This document shows, piece by piece, positions 53,294 through 62,437 of a stretch of DNA of 64,000 nt (its first letter is position 1; every line of letters begins with the position of its first letter). Under the pieces are notes generated by a model. The model did not search any database, was not told where the DNA came from, and saw nothing but the letters and a program-made list of their open reading frames with translations. The translations under genes were made by a program, and so were the position numbers. Source of the DNA: Thioflexithrix psekupsensis (GTDB taxonomy: Bacteria; Pseudomonadota; Gammaproteobacteria; Beggiatoales; Beggiatoaceae); NCBI RefSeq assembly GCF_002149925.1, contig NZ_MSLT01000012.1, forward strand, positions 62,001-126,000. The letters run 5' to 3'.

Positions 53294-54283
53294 GTGGCTT
53301 ACATCAAAGAAAAACAAGTGGCAATCGAAGCAGCGTTAAAAGCGGCTGCTTTTTGTATAGACGTGCAAAATGAATTAATAGCCACAGATACTTTAGAAAA
53401 AGGGGACAAAAGCCCCGTGACTATTGCTGATTTTGGCGCGCAAGCCCTAGTTTGTCAGCATTTACGTACTGTTTTCCCTAACGATATTATCGTGGGTGAA
53501 GAAAATGCCAGTTCGTTACAATTGCCTGAAAATTTACCGTTATTAGAAAAAATCACCGCATTTACTCAACGTTTCGTTCCCGAAGCCAATAATGAGCGGG
53601 TGTGTGAGTGGATTGATTTGGGCAATGGAGAGGTGAATAAAGAACGTTTTTGGACGTTAGACCCCATTGATGGCACGAAGGGATTTTTACGACGCGAGCA
53701 GTATGCCATTGCGATTGCCTTGATTGAGAATGGTGATCCGAAAGTGGGCGTATTGGCTTGTCCGATGTTGCCTGTTGATTACGACGATCCCAAGCGCGGC
53801 GTGGGGTGTCTATTCGTAGCTGTGCGCGGCGAAGGCGCATTAATGGCTTCGCTCAACAGTCACCGTTTACAATTAAAACCCATTCACTTGGTCGATGGCC
53901 GTGACCCTAAACGCTTGCGCTGTGCCGAGAGCATTGAGCATGGCGACCATGAATTGCAGAAAAAAGTCATCAAAGAAGCAGGATTACATGCCGATTCGCT
54001 GAAATTAGACAGCCAAGCGAAATATGGTGTGGTGGCGCGAGGCGATGCTGCGCTTTATTTGCGTTTGCCTTCCCCGACACAACCCGATTACCGCGAGAAA
54101 ATTTGGGATCATGCGGCGGGCGTGTTGTTGGTAGAAGAGGCCGGCGGCAAAGCCAGTGATATGTTAGGGCAACGTTTACAATTCGCCAGCGATCAAACCA
54201 TGAAACATAATCAAGGTGTCGTGGTCAGTACACCCGTTTATCATCGGGCGGTGATCGATGCTTTGCGTTATTTTTTAGCCTAA
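53294..54283 (+). CDS. 3'(2'),5'-bisphosphate nucleotidase, HAL2-like
   Basis: 329 residues starting at GTG 53294, with AAGGA about nine bases ahead. It belongs to the Li-sensitive phosphatase family: DKSPVTIADFGAQALV, IVGEENASSL, LDPIDGTKGFLRREQYAIAI and EKIWDHAAGVLLVEEAGG supply the metal ligands. The length and FLRREQYA match the HAL2/SAL1 branch that hydrolyses PAP to AMP. It would remove PAP left by sulfotransferases and by PAPS reduction. Confidence 0.9.
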   Translation: MAYIKEKQVAIEAALKAAAFCIDVQNELIATDTLEKGDKSPVTIADFGAQALVCQHLRTVFPNDIIVGEENASSLQLPENLPLLEKITAFTQRFVPEANNERVCEWIDLGNGEVNKERFWTLDPIDGTKGFLRREQYAIAIALIENGDPKVGVLACPMLPVDYDDPKRGVGCLFVAVRGEGALMASLNSHRLQLKPIHLVDGRDPKRLRCAESIEHGDHELQKKVIKEAGLHADSLKLDSQAKYGVVARGDAALYLRLPSPTQPDYREKIWDHAAGVLLVEEAGGKASDMLGQRLQFASDQTMKHNQGVVVSTPVYHRAVIDALRYFLA

Positions 54284-54305
54284 TGGAAACAACCCGGAAA
54301 TTATA

Positions 54306-54794
54306 ATGCGCATTAAAACCGCTATTGGACAAGACAGTCATGGTTTTGAATATGCTGATGGGGATAAGCCGTTGGTTCTTGGCGGCGTGATTTTTGAGAG
54401 AGAGCGTGGTTTAGAAGGCAACAGTGATGCCGATGTCATGTTACACGCGCTCACCAATGCCATCTCCGGCATTACTGGCGTGAATATTCTGGGCAAGATC
54501 AGTGATGATTTGTGTCAACAAGGAATGACGGACAGCCGAGTATATTTAGCCGAAGCCTTAAAATATTTAAACGGTTGGCAAATTTGTCACGCTTCTTTTT
54601 CCATCGAATGCGCCCAGCCAAAAATTTCTCCTAAAATCCCCGAATTAAAAGCCAGTTTAAGTCAATTATTACAATTAACTGTGGATGACATTGGTATCAC
54701 AGCTACATCAGGAGAGGATTTAACGGCATTTGGGCGGGGTGAAGGGATACAGGTATTTTGTATTGTGACAGCGGTTTTTCCAATGCAAAACTGA
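54306..54794 (+). CDS. Divergent IspF (YgbB)-family protein
   Basis: 162 residues of the 2-C-methyl-D-erythritol 2,4-cyclodiphosphate synthase fold: GQDSHGFEY holds the zinc Asp and His, DVMLHALTNAI the third ligand, and ATSGEDLTAFGRGEGIQ the C-terminal signature. In true IspF the loop reads AHSDGD, with an active-site His; here it is GNSDAD. The FPDTDP loop is replaced by KISDDLCQQG. IspD is not adjacent. It is either an unusual IspF or a paralogue with a new task. It lies 22 bases after the PAP phosphatase. Confidence 0.8.
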   Translation: MRIKTAIGQDSHGFEYADGDKPLVLGGVIFERERGLEGNSDADVMLHALTNAISGITGVNILGKISDDLCQQGMTDSRVYLAEALKYLNGWQICHASFSIECAQPKISPKIPELKASLSQLLQLTVDDIGITATSGEDLTAFGRGEGIQVFCIVTAVFPMQN

Positions 54795-54826
54795 TTTGAA
54801 ATGTAACGCTTAATAATGAGGATTTC

Positions 54827-55624
54827 ATGATGAAATTACAATTTTTGTTAATTGATCCGCAAAATGATTTTGCTCATCCCCAAGGTCAATTGTACGTACC
54901 GGGTGCTGATGAGGACAGTTTGCGTTTAGCCGCATTATTACAGCGTTATTCGGCGCATATTGAAGCCATTCATGTCACATTAGATACGCACCATTTGGTC
55001 GATATTGCGCACCCTATTTTTTGGATAGATAAAAATGGGGAACATCCCACCCCATTTACGCAAATTTCGGCCGAAGATGTGCAAGAAAAACGCTGGCAAA
55101 CCACTAAACCAGAACATCAAAACCGTGCTTTAAATTATGTGGAAACTTTAGCGAAAAATGGCCGTTATCAACTGACTATTTGGCCGCCGCATTGTCTCAT
55201 CGGTACGGCTGGACATAATGTGGTTGAACCCGTCGCACAAGCGATTAGAACATGGGAACAGCAATCATTTGCCATCGCTAATTATATTAATAAAGGGGAT
55301 AATATTTGGACAGAACATTATAGTGCTGTTCGCGCCGATGTTCCCGATCCCAAAGACCCTTATACTCAATTAAATACGGCGTTAATTCAAACCTTAAAAG
55401 CGGCCGATAGAGTGGCTATTTCTGGACAAGCCTTATCGCATTGTGTGGCGAATACCGTGCGCGATATTGTGGCGAATTTTGGAGAGACTCAATTGGATAA
55501 ATTGGTGTTAATTGAAGACACCTGTTCTTCCGTGCCGGGGTTTGAAGCGTGGGGGGCGCAATTTGTACAAGACATGAAAAATGTAGGCGTACAAGTGATA
55601 CATTCTAGTGATGATTTGTTGTGA
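54827..55624 (+). CDS. Nicotinamidase/isochorismatase-like cysteine hydrolase
   Basis: 265 residues with DPQNDFAHPQGQLYVPGA (catalytic Asp), the metal pattern DTHH and WPPHCLIGTAGH typical of nicotinamidases, and the nucleophile region GQALSHCVANTVRDI. Nicotinamidase turns nicotinamide into nicotinate in NAD salvage. It is longer than E. coli PncA (213), so the exact substrate is uncertain. GAGGA precedes two adjacent ATG codons (54827, 54830). Confidence 0.82.
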   Translation: MMKLQFLLIDPQNDFAHPQGQLYVPGADEDSLRLAALLQRYSAHIEAIHVTLDTHHLVDIAHPIFWIDKNGEHPTPFTQISAEDVQEKRWQTTKPEHQNRALNYVETLAKNGRYQLTIWPPHCLIGTAGHNVVEPVAQAIRTWEQQSFAIANYINKGDNIWTEHYSAVRADVPDPKDPYTQLNTALIQTLKAADRVAISGQALSHCVANTVRDIVANFGETQLDKLVLIEDTCSSVPGFEAWGAQFVQDMKNVGVQVIHSSDDLL

Positions 55625-55759
55625 GGGGTTGAAAAAAACGGACTTTTCTTTTGTGACCCAATAATGACAAGTTTACTAATCTAGGTTAAATCGTTTTTAA
55701 AATCGCTGTGTTATACTGAGCTTTCCCATTAAACCCCCAAAACTCAGGATGAATGAATC

Positions 55760-57412
55760 ATGCAGCGATTCTGGTCTATTCCATTTTCTATGGGGTTGTT
55801 TCTCGTGTTGTGCGTGCTGTCAGGTATGACATTGGCTGATGACGACAGCCACACCAACATGCACTTTCGAGACAATCCCCCTTCTCCCCCGACACCGGGT
55901 CATTCCAGTACTTCAACGGCTGATCACAGCAAGTTTGAAGTCTTACAGCAGCCGTTTACAGATGGCCCTTCCGTCACCAAAGCCTGTCTCTCGTGTCATA
56001 CCGAAGCGGGCGAACACATGATGAAATCTATCCATTGGACGTGGGAATATACCCACCCCAAAACAGGACAAAAACTCGGTAAAAAACATCTGGTGAATAC
56101 CTTCTGTACCAATGCCAGAGGCAATGAAGGCATGTGTGCGCAATGTCACGCAGGCTATGGTTGGAAAGATGAAACCTTTGATTTTAATAATCCGAATAAT
56201 ATTGATTGTTTAGTGTGTCATGATCGCACGGGGTCTTATTACAAAACGCCCAACAGCCCCGGTAACGAAGCCTGTTCTGTGATGTTTAAGGAAAAACCCC
56301 CCATTCAATGGAATACTGTCGCCCAAAATGTCGGCTTGCCCGGCCGCGATAATTGTGGTCGTTGCCACTTTTATGGGGGCGGTGGTGATGGCGTAAAACA
56401 CGGTGATTTGGATTCATCGCTAGAGCGTCCAGATCGGTCGTTGGATGTTCACATGGATGTTGACGGTTTAAATTTTACCTGTACTCAATGCCATGTCAGC
56501 GATAAACACGTGTGGGCAGGCAGCCGTTATCAGGTCGTCGCCAAAGACACCGAAGGCACAGCAAAACCCGGTATGCGGCGAGATGTGGCCACGTGTGAGT
56601 CGTGTCATGGTACCAGCCCGCATCCTGTCGATGGCGTGGTGGCAATGAAATTAAACGATCACGTGAATAAAGTCGCTTGTCAAACCTGTCATATTCCAAA
56701 AATTGCACGCGGGGGAGTCGCCACCAATGTCAAATGGGATTGGCGCACTGCGGGTAAAACGAAAGACGGAGAAGGTTACAAAGAAGACAATTACGTTCAA
56801 GCCAACGGCAAAGCCCGCTCCACTTATAAGTCAATTAAGGGCAGTTTTGAATGGGCGGAGAATTTTGTGCCACATTATGCGTGGTTCGATGGACAAATGA
56901 ATTATACAACCATTGACACCGTTTTCGATCCCAACAAGGGGCCGATTGACATTAACGGTTTCAACGGACGCGCCGATGATCCCCAATCAAGAATCTGGCC
57001 TTTTAAACCCATGCACACCATTCAACCTTATGACAAAGGCTTTAATACCTTAGTTTACATGCACTTATGGGGAAATGATAAGGACGCATTCTGGGGAAAT
57101 TATGATTTTGCTCGCGCCATTAAAACGGGAATGGAAAAAAATAATCTTCCTTATAGCGGTGAATACGGCTTTGTCGATACCTATTCTTATTGGCCGATTA
57201 CACACATGGTCGCGCCTAAAGAAGAGGCTTTAGATTGTGGAGAGTGTCACAGCAAAGCAGGGCGTTTACAAAACGTAGAAGGGTTTTATTTACCCGGACG
57301 CGATGCACCTTATGACATTGATCGTTATGGATTATGGTTGTTATTAGCGGCTTTACTGGGAATTGTAGGACATGCAACATTGCGCGGATTGACGGGGAGA
57401 CATCGGTCATGA
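55760..57412 (+). CDS. Octaheme c-type cytochrome, tetrathionate reductase (OTR) family
   Basis: 550 residues with a signal peptide (cut near TLA-DD) and eight CxxCH haem sites: CLSCH, CAQCH, CLVCH, CGRCH, CTQCH, CESCH, CQTCH and CGECH. The set and spacing fit the OTR family of Shewanella, periplasmic enzymes that reduce tetrathionate and, in vitro, nitrite and hydroxylamine. A C-terminal membrane helix (LWLLLAALLGIVGHATL) anchors it, unlike the soluble Shewanella protein. It overlaps the cytochrome b gene start by four bases. Confidence 0.93.
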   Translation: MQRFWSIPFSMGLFLVLCVLSGMTLADDDSHTNMHFRDNPPSPPTPGHSSTSTADHSKFEVLQQPFTDGPSVTKACLSCHTEAGEHMMKSIHWTWEYTHPKTGQKLGKKHLVNTFCTNARGNEGMCAQCHAGYGWKDETFDFNNPNNIDCLVCHDRTGSYYKTPNSPGNEACSVMFKEKPPIQWNTVAQNVGLPGRDNCGRCHFYGGGGDGVKHGDLDSSLERPDRSLDVHMDVDGLNFTCTQCHVSDKHVWAGSRYQVVAKDTEGTAKPGMRRDVATCESCHGTSPHPVDGVVAMKLNDHVNKVACQTCHIPKIARGGVATNVKWDWRTAGKTKDGEGYKEDNYVQANGKARSTYKSIKGSFEWAENFVPHYAWFDGQMNYTTIDTVFDPNKGPIDINGFNGRADDPQSRIWPFKPMHTIQPYDKGFNTLVYMHLWGNDKDAFWGNYDFARAIKTGMEKNNLPYSGEYGFVDTYSYWPITHMVAPKEEALDCGECHSKAGRLQNVEGFYLPGRDAPYDIDRYGLWLLLAALLGIVGHATLRGLTGRHRS

Positions 57413-58089
57413 GTTTACATAGCGTTAAAGTTTACAGTCGTTTTGAGCGATTTTGGCATTGGACGCAGGCTTTTTTAATTTTTAGCTTATTTTTTACAGG
57501 CTTTGCGATTCATGGCTTGCATTCCCTTATCAGTTTTAAGACTGCGGTGGTGTGGCATACTTGGGGAGCGTTTACTTTGATTATCTTATGGATATTTGCG
57601 ATTTTCTGGCATCTGACCACTGGCACGTGGCGGCATTATTTGCCGACGCATCAGGGATTGTGGCAAGTGTTTCGTTTTTACAGTTATGGTATTTTTCGCG
57701 CTGAACCGCATCCGTATCGCAAAGCCTTCTGGCGTAAACATAATCCACTACAAGCCTTAGCTTATTTGTCATTAAAGCTGGTGTTATTTCCTTTGATTTG
57801 GCTGACAGGCTTGGCTTATTTCACGTATCAATACTGGCGAGAATGGTTGCCTAATGCGTTGATGACTTTTGAATGGATTGCAGTGTTACATGTGGGTGCA
57901 GCGTTTTTAATTGTAGCGTTTGTTTTGCTGCATGTGTATCTGCTGTCTACAGGTCATTCTTTTGCCGCCCACGTAAAGCCTATGATTACGGGATTTGATG
58001 AAGTCGATTTAACCGCCGCTGAAGCCGCTTATTTACAAGAAAGCAAAGCCGTTTCAGTGAAACCGATTTCAGATTCTCATTCTCATTAA
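57409..58089 (+). CDS. Four-helix cytochrome b, partner of the octaheme cytochrome
   Basis: The ATG at 57409 overlaps the stop of the octaheme gene (ATGA). About 226 residues with four membrane helices and paired His in RFERFWHWTQAFLIF, AVVWHTWGAF, and VLHVGAAFLIVAFVLLHVYL, as in the cytochrome b561/formate dehydrogenase gamma type. It should take electrons from the quinol pool and hand them to the octaheme protein, or the reverse. The His/Ser tail (SDSHSH) is unusual. Confidence 0.88.
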   Translation: MSLHSVKVYSRFERFWHWTQAFLIFSLFFTGFAIHGLHSLISFKTAVVWHTWGAFTLIILWIFAIFWHLTTGTWRHYLPTHQGLWQVFRFYSYGIFRAEPHPYRKAFWRKHNPLQALAYLSLKLVLFPLIWLTGLAYFTYQYWREWLPNALMTFEWIAVLHVGAAFLIVAFVLLHVYLLSTGHSFAAHVKPMITGFDEVDLTAAEAAYLQESKAVSVKPISDSHSH

Positions 58090-58152
58090 AGGCAATTTAC
58101 CGCTGAATGAGGAGAAAATAATAGCGGTGGAATTTGATATGAATTTCACCGC

Positions 58153-58554
58153 TTACGATGGGTTATTTTTTAGTAGAGAAACAAACTCTTTTAAATATTC
58201 AATTTCTTGTTTTAAATAATTAATTTCTTTGTCGCGTTCTTGCAATAGTAATTTATATTTTTCCAATTCATGAGCGCATTGGCTTTCTGTAAGATAAACG
58301 TTACAACTTTGACTGCCTTGCGGCGGGGAATTATCAATAATATTAAAAATATTTTTTTCGTTTAAACCCAATAATTGTTGCAATTCAATTCCCAAAATAT
58401 CAGAAATATGACTGAGTTTTTCCAGTTTCAGATCAGTTTCTCCGCGTTCAATTTTTGCGTATCCATTCACAGAATAACCTAATTTATCCGCCATTTCTTC
58501 TTGCGACCAATTTTTACATAAACGCATCACTTTTAATTTTTCGTGGAGTTGCAT
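58153..58554 (-). CDS. XRE-family regulator with C-terminal coiled coil
   Basis: 133 residues. HTH at 6-62: LKVMRLCKNWSQEEMADKLG, SVNGYAKIERGETDLKLEKL. After a linker, a leucine-zipper-like coiled coil (ELEKYKLLLQERDKEINYLK and onward) should mediate dimers. It is divergent from the secreted-protein gene at 58685, and a TTGACA-N4-TGTCAA site lies between them, so it may control both. Confidence 0.88.
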   Translation of the reverse strand: MQLHEKLKVMRLCKNWSQEEMADKLGYSVNGYAKIERGETDLKLEKLSHISDILGIELQQLLGLNEKNIFNIIDNSPPQGSQSCNVYLTESQCAHELEKYKLLLQERDKEINYLKQEIEYLKEFVSLLKNNPS

Positions 58555-58636
58555 GGAAAACCTCCAAAAAGTAGTGCCAATAGAGCCATTTTGTTGGTGT
58601 TATTTAATCCCAATTTGCGCTTATCATAGTCTTACG

Positions 58637-58652
58637 TTGACAGCGTTGTCAA
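58637..58652. promoter_or_regulatory. Candidate operator, TTGACA-GCGT-TGTCAA
   Basis: A perfect six-base inverted repeat in the 130-base gap between the divergent XRE gene and the secreted-protein gene. Its size and symmetry fit a dimeric XRE repressor; TTGACA may also serve as a -35 box for the plus-strand gene. Confidence 0.45.
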
Positions 58653-58684
58653 GATTTTTGTTAGACTTATTTGGAGCTTAGAAC

Positions 58685-59710
58685 ATGCGATTGATGAAAA
58701 ATTTTGCTGTAGTGGGTTGTGTAGGGTTACTCGCCAGTGTGGCGATTCAAGCCTCAGCCAACACTTTGATAGACCCCGCCACGCTGGAAGTCGGCACAAG
58801 AGTAGGGGAAAATCTTGAAGTTAAAAGTTATTGTCCCGACAACAAGAGCAGTTGCTTACCCGAAGAGCGGATTAAGTACATTACGGCCGTAGCAGGTCGC
58901 GTCGGGCAAATCGAGTTTGATGTGAACCTCACAGATAACTTTGAGTTGGATGTGAATGCTTTTTGGTATAATCCCGGTAACCAGCAAACCATCACCCTGT
59001 ATAAGGTGGAAAATGATAATACTGGCGCGTTATTTATTCGCGCATATAATTATTACGGTTCAGGTGGGATAGTATTCAACGATCCCTATCGAAACAACGC
59101 TGGCAATGTTATTGGTTGGAATTCTGATAGAATCAATAATGTTGAGTTACTTGCAAAAAATGGTGTGGCTTATCTCAACATCAACGGAGTTGCTTTTAAG
59201 GACAGTTCTGGTAACGAAGGCGATACTGTCAAGTTGGATACCAGCAGACCGTTTGTTAAACTGGCAATCACCAATATTCAACCGGGCGACCAGTTGTATG
59301 AAGTGACGCTCAAAGGCGGAAGTGCTGCAACGCCAACCCCGACACCAACCCCAACACCGACCCCAAGCACCCCAACAGCGATACCAAGTACCACAACTTC
59401 ATCTGATACTAACCCCTGCATTTCGCAATACAATCCAGTTGATGGAAGTTTGCAAGTGCCTTGTGTGATGGTGCCGGTAATTTCTGGATTTGGCAATGTA
59501 CAAGTTGCCTTTTTTAACGTCAAAATGCGGCAACGTGCGGGAACTTTGGGATTCGATTTAGACCTTAACGAATCAAAGCAAGTTTTTATGCTTACCCCTG
59601 GCCAATCATACAGTGCCAATGGAAAAACTTGTACAGATACAAAAGTAGAGACTTACAACGATGCGGGAACAGCCGTTATCGAAACTGAATACGCAACAAG
59701 CTGTAAATAA
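58685..59710 (+). CDS. Secreted protein with Pro-Thr linker
   Basis: 341 residues with a signal peptide (MRLMKNFAVVGCVGLLASVA, cut after ASA). A beta-rich first domain (residues 30-215; ATLEVGTRVGENLEVKSYC) is joined to a second, Cys-containing domain (245-341) by a (Pro-Thr) repeat at about 218-235. GGAGC precedes the ATG. The linker and cysteines fit an extracellular protein; no family is recognised. It may be controlled by the divergent XRE gene. Confidence 0.75.
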   Translation: MRLMKNFAVVGCVGLLASVAIQASANTLIDPATLEVGTRVGENLEVKSYCPDNKSSCLPEERIKYITAVAGRVGQIEFDVNLTDNFELDVNAFWYNPGNQQTITLYKVENDNTGALFIRAYNYYGSGGIVFNDPYRNNAGNVIGWNSDRINNVELLAKNGVAYLNINGVAFKDSSGNEGDTVKLDTSRPFVKLAITNIQPGDQLYEVTLKGGSAATPTPTPTPTPTPSTPTAIPSTTTSSDTNPCISQYNPVDGSLQVPCVMVPVISGFGNVQVAFFNVKMRQRAGTLGFDLDLNESKQVFMLTPGQSYSANGKTCTDTKVETYNDAGTAVIETEYATSCK

Positions 59711-59739
59711 CTTATTGTTATATTTAGTTTAATTTTTTC

Positions 59740-59775
59740 TCAGCCGCGTTGCATTCCAACCTTGCACGCGGCTGA
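59740..59775. other. Hairpin between convergent genes
   Basis: TCAGCCGCGT and ACGCGGCTGA form a ten-bp stem. It is preceded, not followed, by TTTTTTC on the plus strand and has no T tail on the minus strand, so it is not a standard terminator for either gene. Confidence 0.4.
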
Positions 59776-59793
59776 AGCCCTCCAACACCCCAC

Positions 59794-60897
59794 CTAACGA
59801 CACAACCCCCGCGGATCACCATAATAAGCCAACGGCAACTGCACCATATCACAAAGATGCTGAGTCACTTGCTGTGGCGTGGTGTGCGTACTGAACATAG
59901 ATTTTATTCTTAAAAGTTGTCCCAATAAACCCACTGGCTCTGTATGTGGAGTCACCACACGGTAATCGCTCTTTTCCAATCCCACTTGTTGCGCCAATTG
60001 GTCTAACGTATCGTGATAACTGAGCGTGCCGTCAATTAAATGATACTGTTCTGCTTGCGCATTTCCTAGGATTTGCGCACCTAACTCATTACGTAAAACA
60101 TCAGGCAAAATATCCCGCGCCACCGCCACATGTTCCACAAAATAATTGTATTCTTCATCAATGCTGGCTTGTAAATGCGCGAGTTCTTCGGCTGTAATTC
60201 GACGGAAGGGATTGCCCAAATCTTTGTAACGCCCTGCGGAAACCAACGTTTGTTCAATTCCGCCCTCCGTCACAATCCCCCCCGCTAATAACCCGCCATC
60301 AAAGGCTGTGGGCTTATTAAAGTAAAATAAAGAAGGCCCCAACACCCCAATACTGCCCACCATACTGCCGTGATCAGCATAAATTTTGTCTGCGCCCACC
60401 ATCGCCATCATACCACCCGAAGCCGATAAACCTTCTACATAAGCAAAAACAGGTTTATTCGTCTTCTCTTGATAATATTTAATCCCGTCAAAAATAGCGC
60501 GTGAACCGAAAATTGTTCCGCCGGGGGTTTGTAAGCGCAGCAATACGCCTTTAATCTCATCTTGTTCCGCGGCTTTCACCAACTGTTCTCGAACCGCATA
60601 ACCATAAGTCACCGAAAATCCCATCAAACCCGGTGCCGTCGGCAAACCCTCCGGCACAATCCCCAAAATCACCCCATCAATATTAATCTGTAACAAATAA
60701 TTTTTACTCTCTGCCGCGCCAGTCACATACTGATACTCCAATTCTAAGGGGTCAGTGCTGGTTTTAGCAAAGTGAGGGTTTCCCCCGGCCATCATCCCAA
60801 TCAACGTAAAAATAATCAGCAAACTCACCATCACCAACAGCACCTTGATAAAAATACGCAAGGGCAGTAACCAAACACTGTTCAACCATGAATTCAT
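59794..60897 (-). CDS. S49-family signal peptide peptidase (SppA-like)
   Basis: ATG 60897, with GGAGAG just ahead, gives 367 residues: an N-terminal membrane anchor (about 15-40) and one S49 domain. GVLLRLQTPGGTIFGSRAIF, then VEGLSASGGMMAMVGADKIY with the nucleophile Ser in SASGG, and GSMVGSIGV. The Lys of the dyad is likely in SAGRYKDLGNPFRR. It should degrade leftover signal peptides at the inner membrane. Single-domain like the short SppA forms. Confidence 0.88.
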   Translation of the reverse strand: MNSWLNSVWLLPLRIFIKVLLVMVSLLIIFTLIGMMAGGNPHFAKTSTDPLELEYQYVTGAAESKNYLLQINIDGVILGIVPEGLPTAPGLMGFSVTYGYAVREQLVKAAEQDEIKGVLLRLQTPGGTIFGSRAIFDGIKYYQEKTNKPVFAYVEGLSASGGMMAMVGADKIYADHGSMVGSIGVLGPSLFYFNKPTAFDGGLLAGGIVTEGGIEQTLVSAGRYKDLGNPFRRITAEELAHLQASIDEEYNYFVEHVAVARDILPDVLRNELGAQILGNAQAEQYHLIDGTLSYHDTLDQLAQQVGLEKSDYRVVTPHTEPVGLLGQLLRIKSMFSTHTTPQQVTQHLCDMVQLPLAYYGDPRGLCR

Positions 60898-61086
60898 TCT
60901 ACTCTCCAAAGCAGTAAAAACCTGTCTAAAAGTTTGTGTGCGAAAAAATTGTGACTTGAGCCGTTATCTGTTAGCATAGCGGCCGCAATGATTCAATGAT
61001 TTAGCGGTTTTCTAAGACACGCGATCAAGAATCGATTTTACTTTTTATCCTCAGTTGACCCGTGTGATAGACATTTAACGACATTT

Positions 61087-61305
61087 ATGGCAAAAGAAGA
61101 CAGTATTGAGATGGAAGGTACGGTGATTGAAACCCTACCGAATACAACTTTCCGCGTCCAACTCGACAATGGACACGTCGTGACCGCGCATATTTCTGGA
61201 CGGATGCGCAAGCATTATATCCGTATCCTGACAGGAGACAAAGTCACCGTACAACTCACCCCTTACGACCTCTCTAAAGGACGTATCACTTATCGCGCCC
61301 GCTAA
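61087..61305 (+). CDS. infA: Translation initiation factor IF-1
   Basis: 72 residues, the standard length: [60 protein letters not shown], ending GRITYRAR. An OB-fold protein that binds the 30S A site. It is usually encoded alone, as here, divergent from the S49 peptidase. Confidence 0.98.
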   Translation: MAKEDSIEMEGTVIETLPNTTFRVQLDNGHVVTAHISGRMRKHYIRILTGDKVTVQLTPYDLSKGRITYRAR

Positions 61306-61334
61306 CCGTTCACAAGGATTTATAGAAGTGCTGC

Positions 61335-61817
61335 TTATTCCAACCGTTGCTTAATATCCGTCAATAGACCCGCACAAGCTGCTTCTAACAAATCCAACAC
61401 ATAACTAAATTCTCCCGTCATGTAAGGATCAGGGACTTCTGCAACAGCGCGTTCAGGGGCAAACGTCATGAATAGGCGTATTTTATGCCGATGTTCGGGT
61501 GGGCAAATGGCATATAAATTGGCGTGATTGTGTTTGTCCATCGGTAGAATATAATCAAATTCGGCAAAATCGGTGCGCTCATCGATTTGGCGACCGCGGA
61601 GTGCGCTCAAATCGATACCGCGTTGTTTTGCGGCGCGTTGTGAGCGGGGATCGGGCGCGTCCCCCACGTGATAATCGTGCGTGCCAGCCGAGTCAACGTG
61701 TACCCGTGTCGTCAATCCCTGCTCTTGAAGCATTTTTAAAAACAGACCTTCAGCCGACGGTGAACGGCAATAGTTCCCCATACAGACAAATAATACTTTT
61801 AATGGTTCAGTGGGCAT
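61335..61817 (-). CDS. Low-molecular-weight protein-tyrosine phosphatase
   Basis: 160 residues. The P-loop VCMGNYCRSPSAEG (CX5RS) sits at residues 11-20 and the general-acid Asp in VPDPYMTGEF. It hydrolyses phosphotyrosine or small aryl phosphates. No tyrosine kinase or polysaccharide genes are next to it, so a housekeeping role is more likely than capsule control. Confidence 0.93.
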   Translation of the reverse strand: MPTEPLKVLFVCMGNYCRSPSAEGLFLKMLQEQGLTTRVHVDSAGTHDYHVGDAPDPRSQRAAKQRGIDLSALRGRQIDERTDFAEFDYILPMDKHNHANLYAICPPEHRHKIRLFMTFAPERAVAEVPDPYMTGEFSYVLDLLEAACAGLLTDIKQRLE

Positions 61818-61851
61818 TTTTTAGAAAAACTCCTTATTTTTACAAAAACGC

Positions 61852-62397
61852 TTACAACACATGGACGCGTAGCCATGGGCTGGATTCGCCCGCATTCCAT
61901 AGTGTTTCAAATTGTTCTGTTAATTGGCGCGCCCGCGCCCCGTCGCAAAAATTCACTTCTGATTTTAACGCATCGGCATGGGTTTGATACATGTATGCGG
62001 TTTCATCTGCAATTAAAAACGCATAAGGCAACTTGCGATGAATCTCGTCGGTTTGGCGAAATTGAAAATAACTGCTTAATCGTCGTCCAATTTCCAAAAC
62101 GCGATGGCCGCGTGTGGCAGTGAGTTTAGGCTCTTGCAATAAAATACGAATGCGACAGCGATAATTATTCAGTGCCAATTGTTCAATGGCCTCGCCAAAA
62201 TCTTCCGTTCCGAAAATACGCGGATCGAAATAGCGGGTAAAAATATCAATTTGCCATTCAGTTTGTTGCATCATGCGCAGGGCAATATCTCGATGTTCTT
62301 CCACGCCTTGACACACTAATAATTCCGTACTTTCTCCCAAACGATAGGGAATCATTTCCTCATGGGATTGGGGATCATTTTGCGGCGATTCTGGCAT
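61852..62397 (-). CDS. Conserved hypothetical protein (DUF7931-like)
   Basis: 181 residues. RYFDPRIFGTEDFGEAIEQL, then CRIRILLQEPKLTATRGHRV, LEIGRRLSSYFQFRQ and PYAFLIADETAYMYQTHADA. This resembles the small conserved gammaproteobacterial proteins (often fused to or beside GNAT acetyltransferases) with a phospholipase-D-like beta/alpha fold. No catalytic HKD motif is seen. Function unknown. It ends 34 bases upstream of the phosphatase gene. Confidence 0.65.
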   Translation of the reverse strand: MPESPQNDPQSHEEMIPYRLGESTELLVCQGVEEHRDIALRMMQQTEWQIDIFTRYFDPRIFGTEDFGEAIEQLALNNYRCRIRILLQEPKLTATRGHRVLEIGRRLSSYFQFRQTDEIHRKLPYAFLIADETAYMYQTHADALKSEVNFCDGARARQLTEQFETLWNAGESSPWLRVHVL

Positions 62398-62437
62398 GGC
62401 TTAAACTCCTATAGTCATCACGTTTTAGATGAAAACA

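Noticed and set aside
53294-54794. Assimilatory sulfate operon around the PAP phosphatase
   Set aside because: No cysDNCHIJ genes are near; sat and the sulfotransferase lie 9-16 kb away, so any link is only metabolic.
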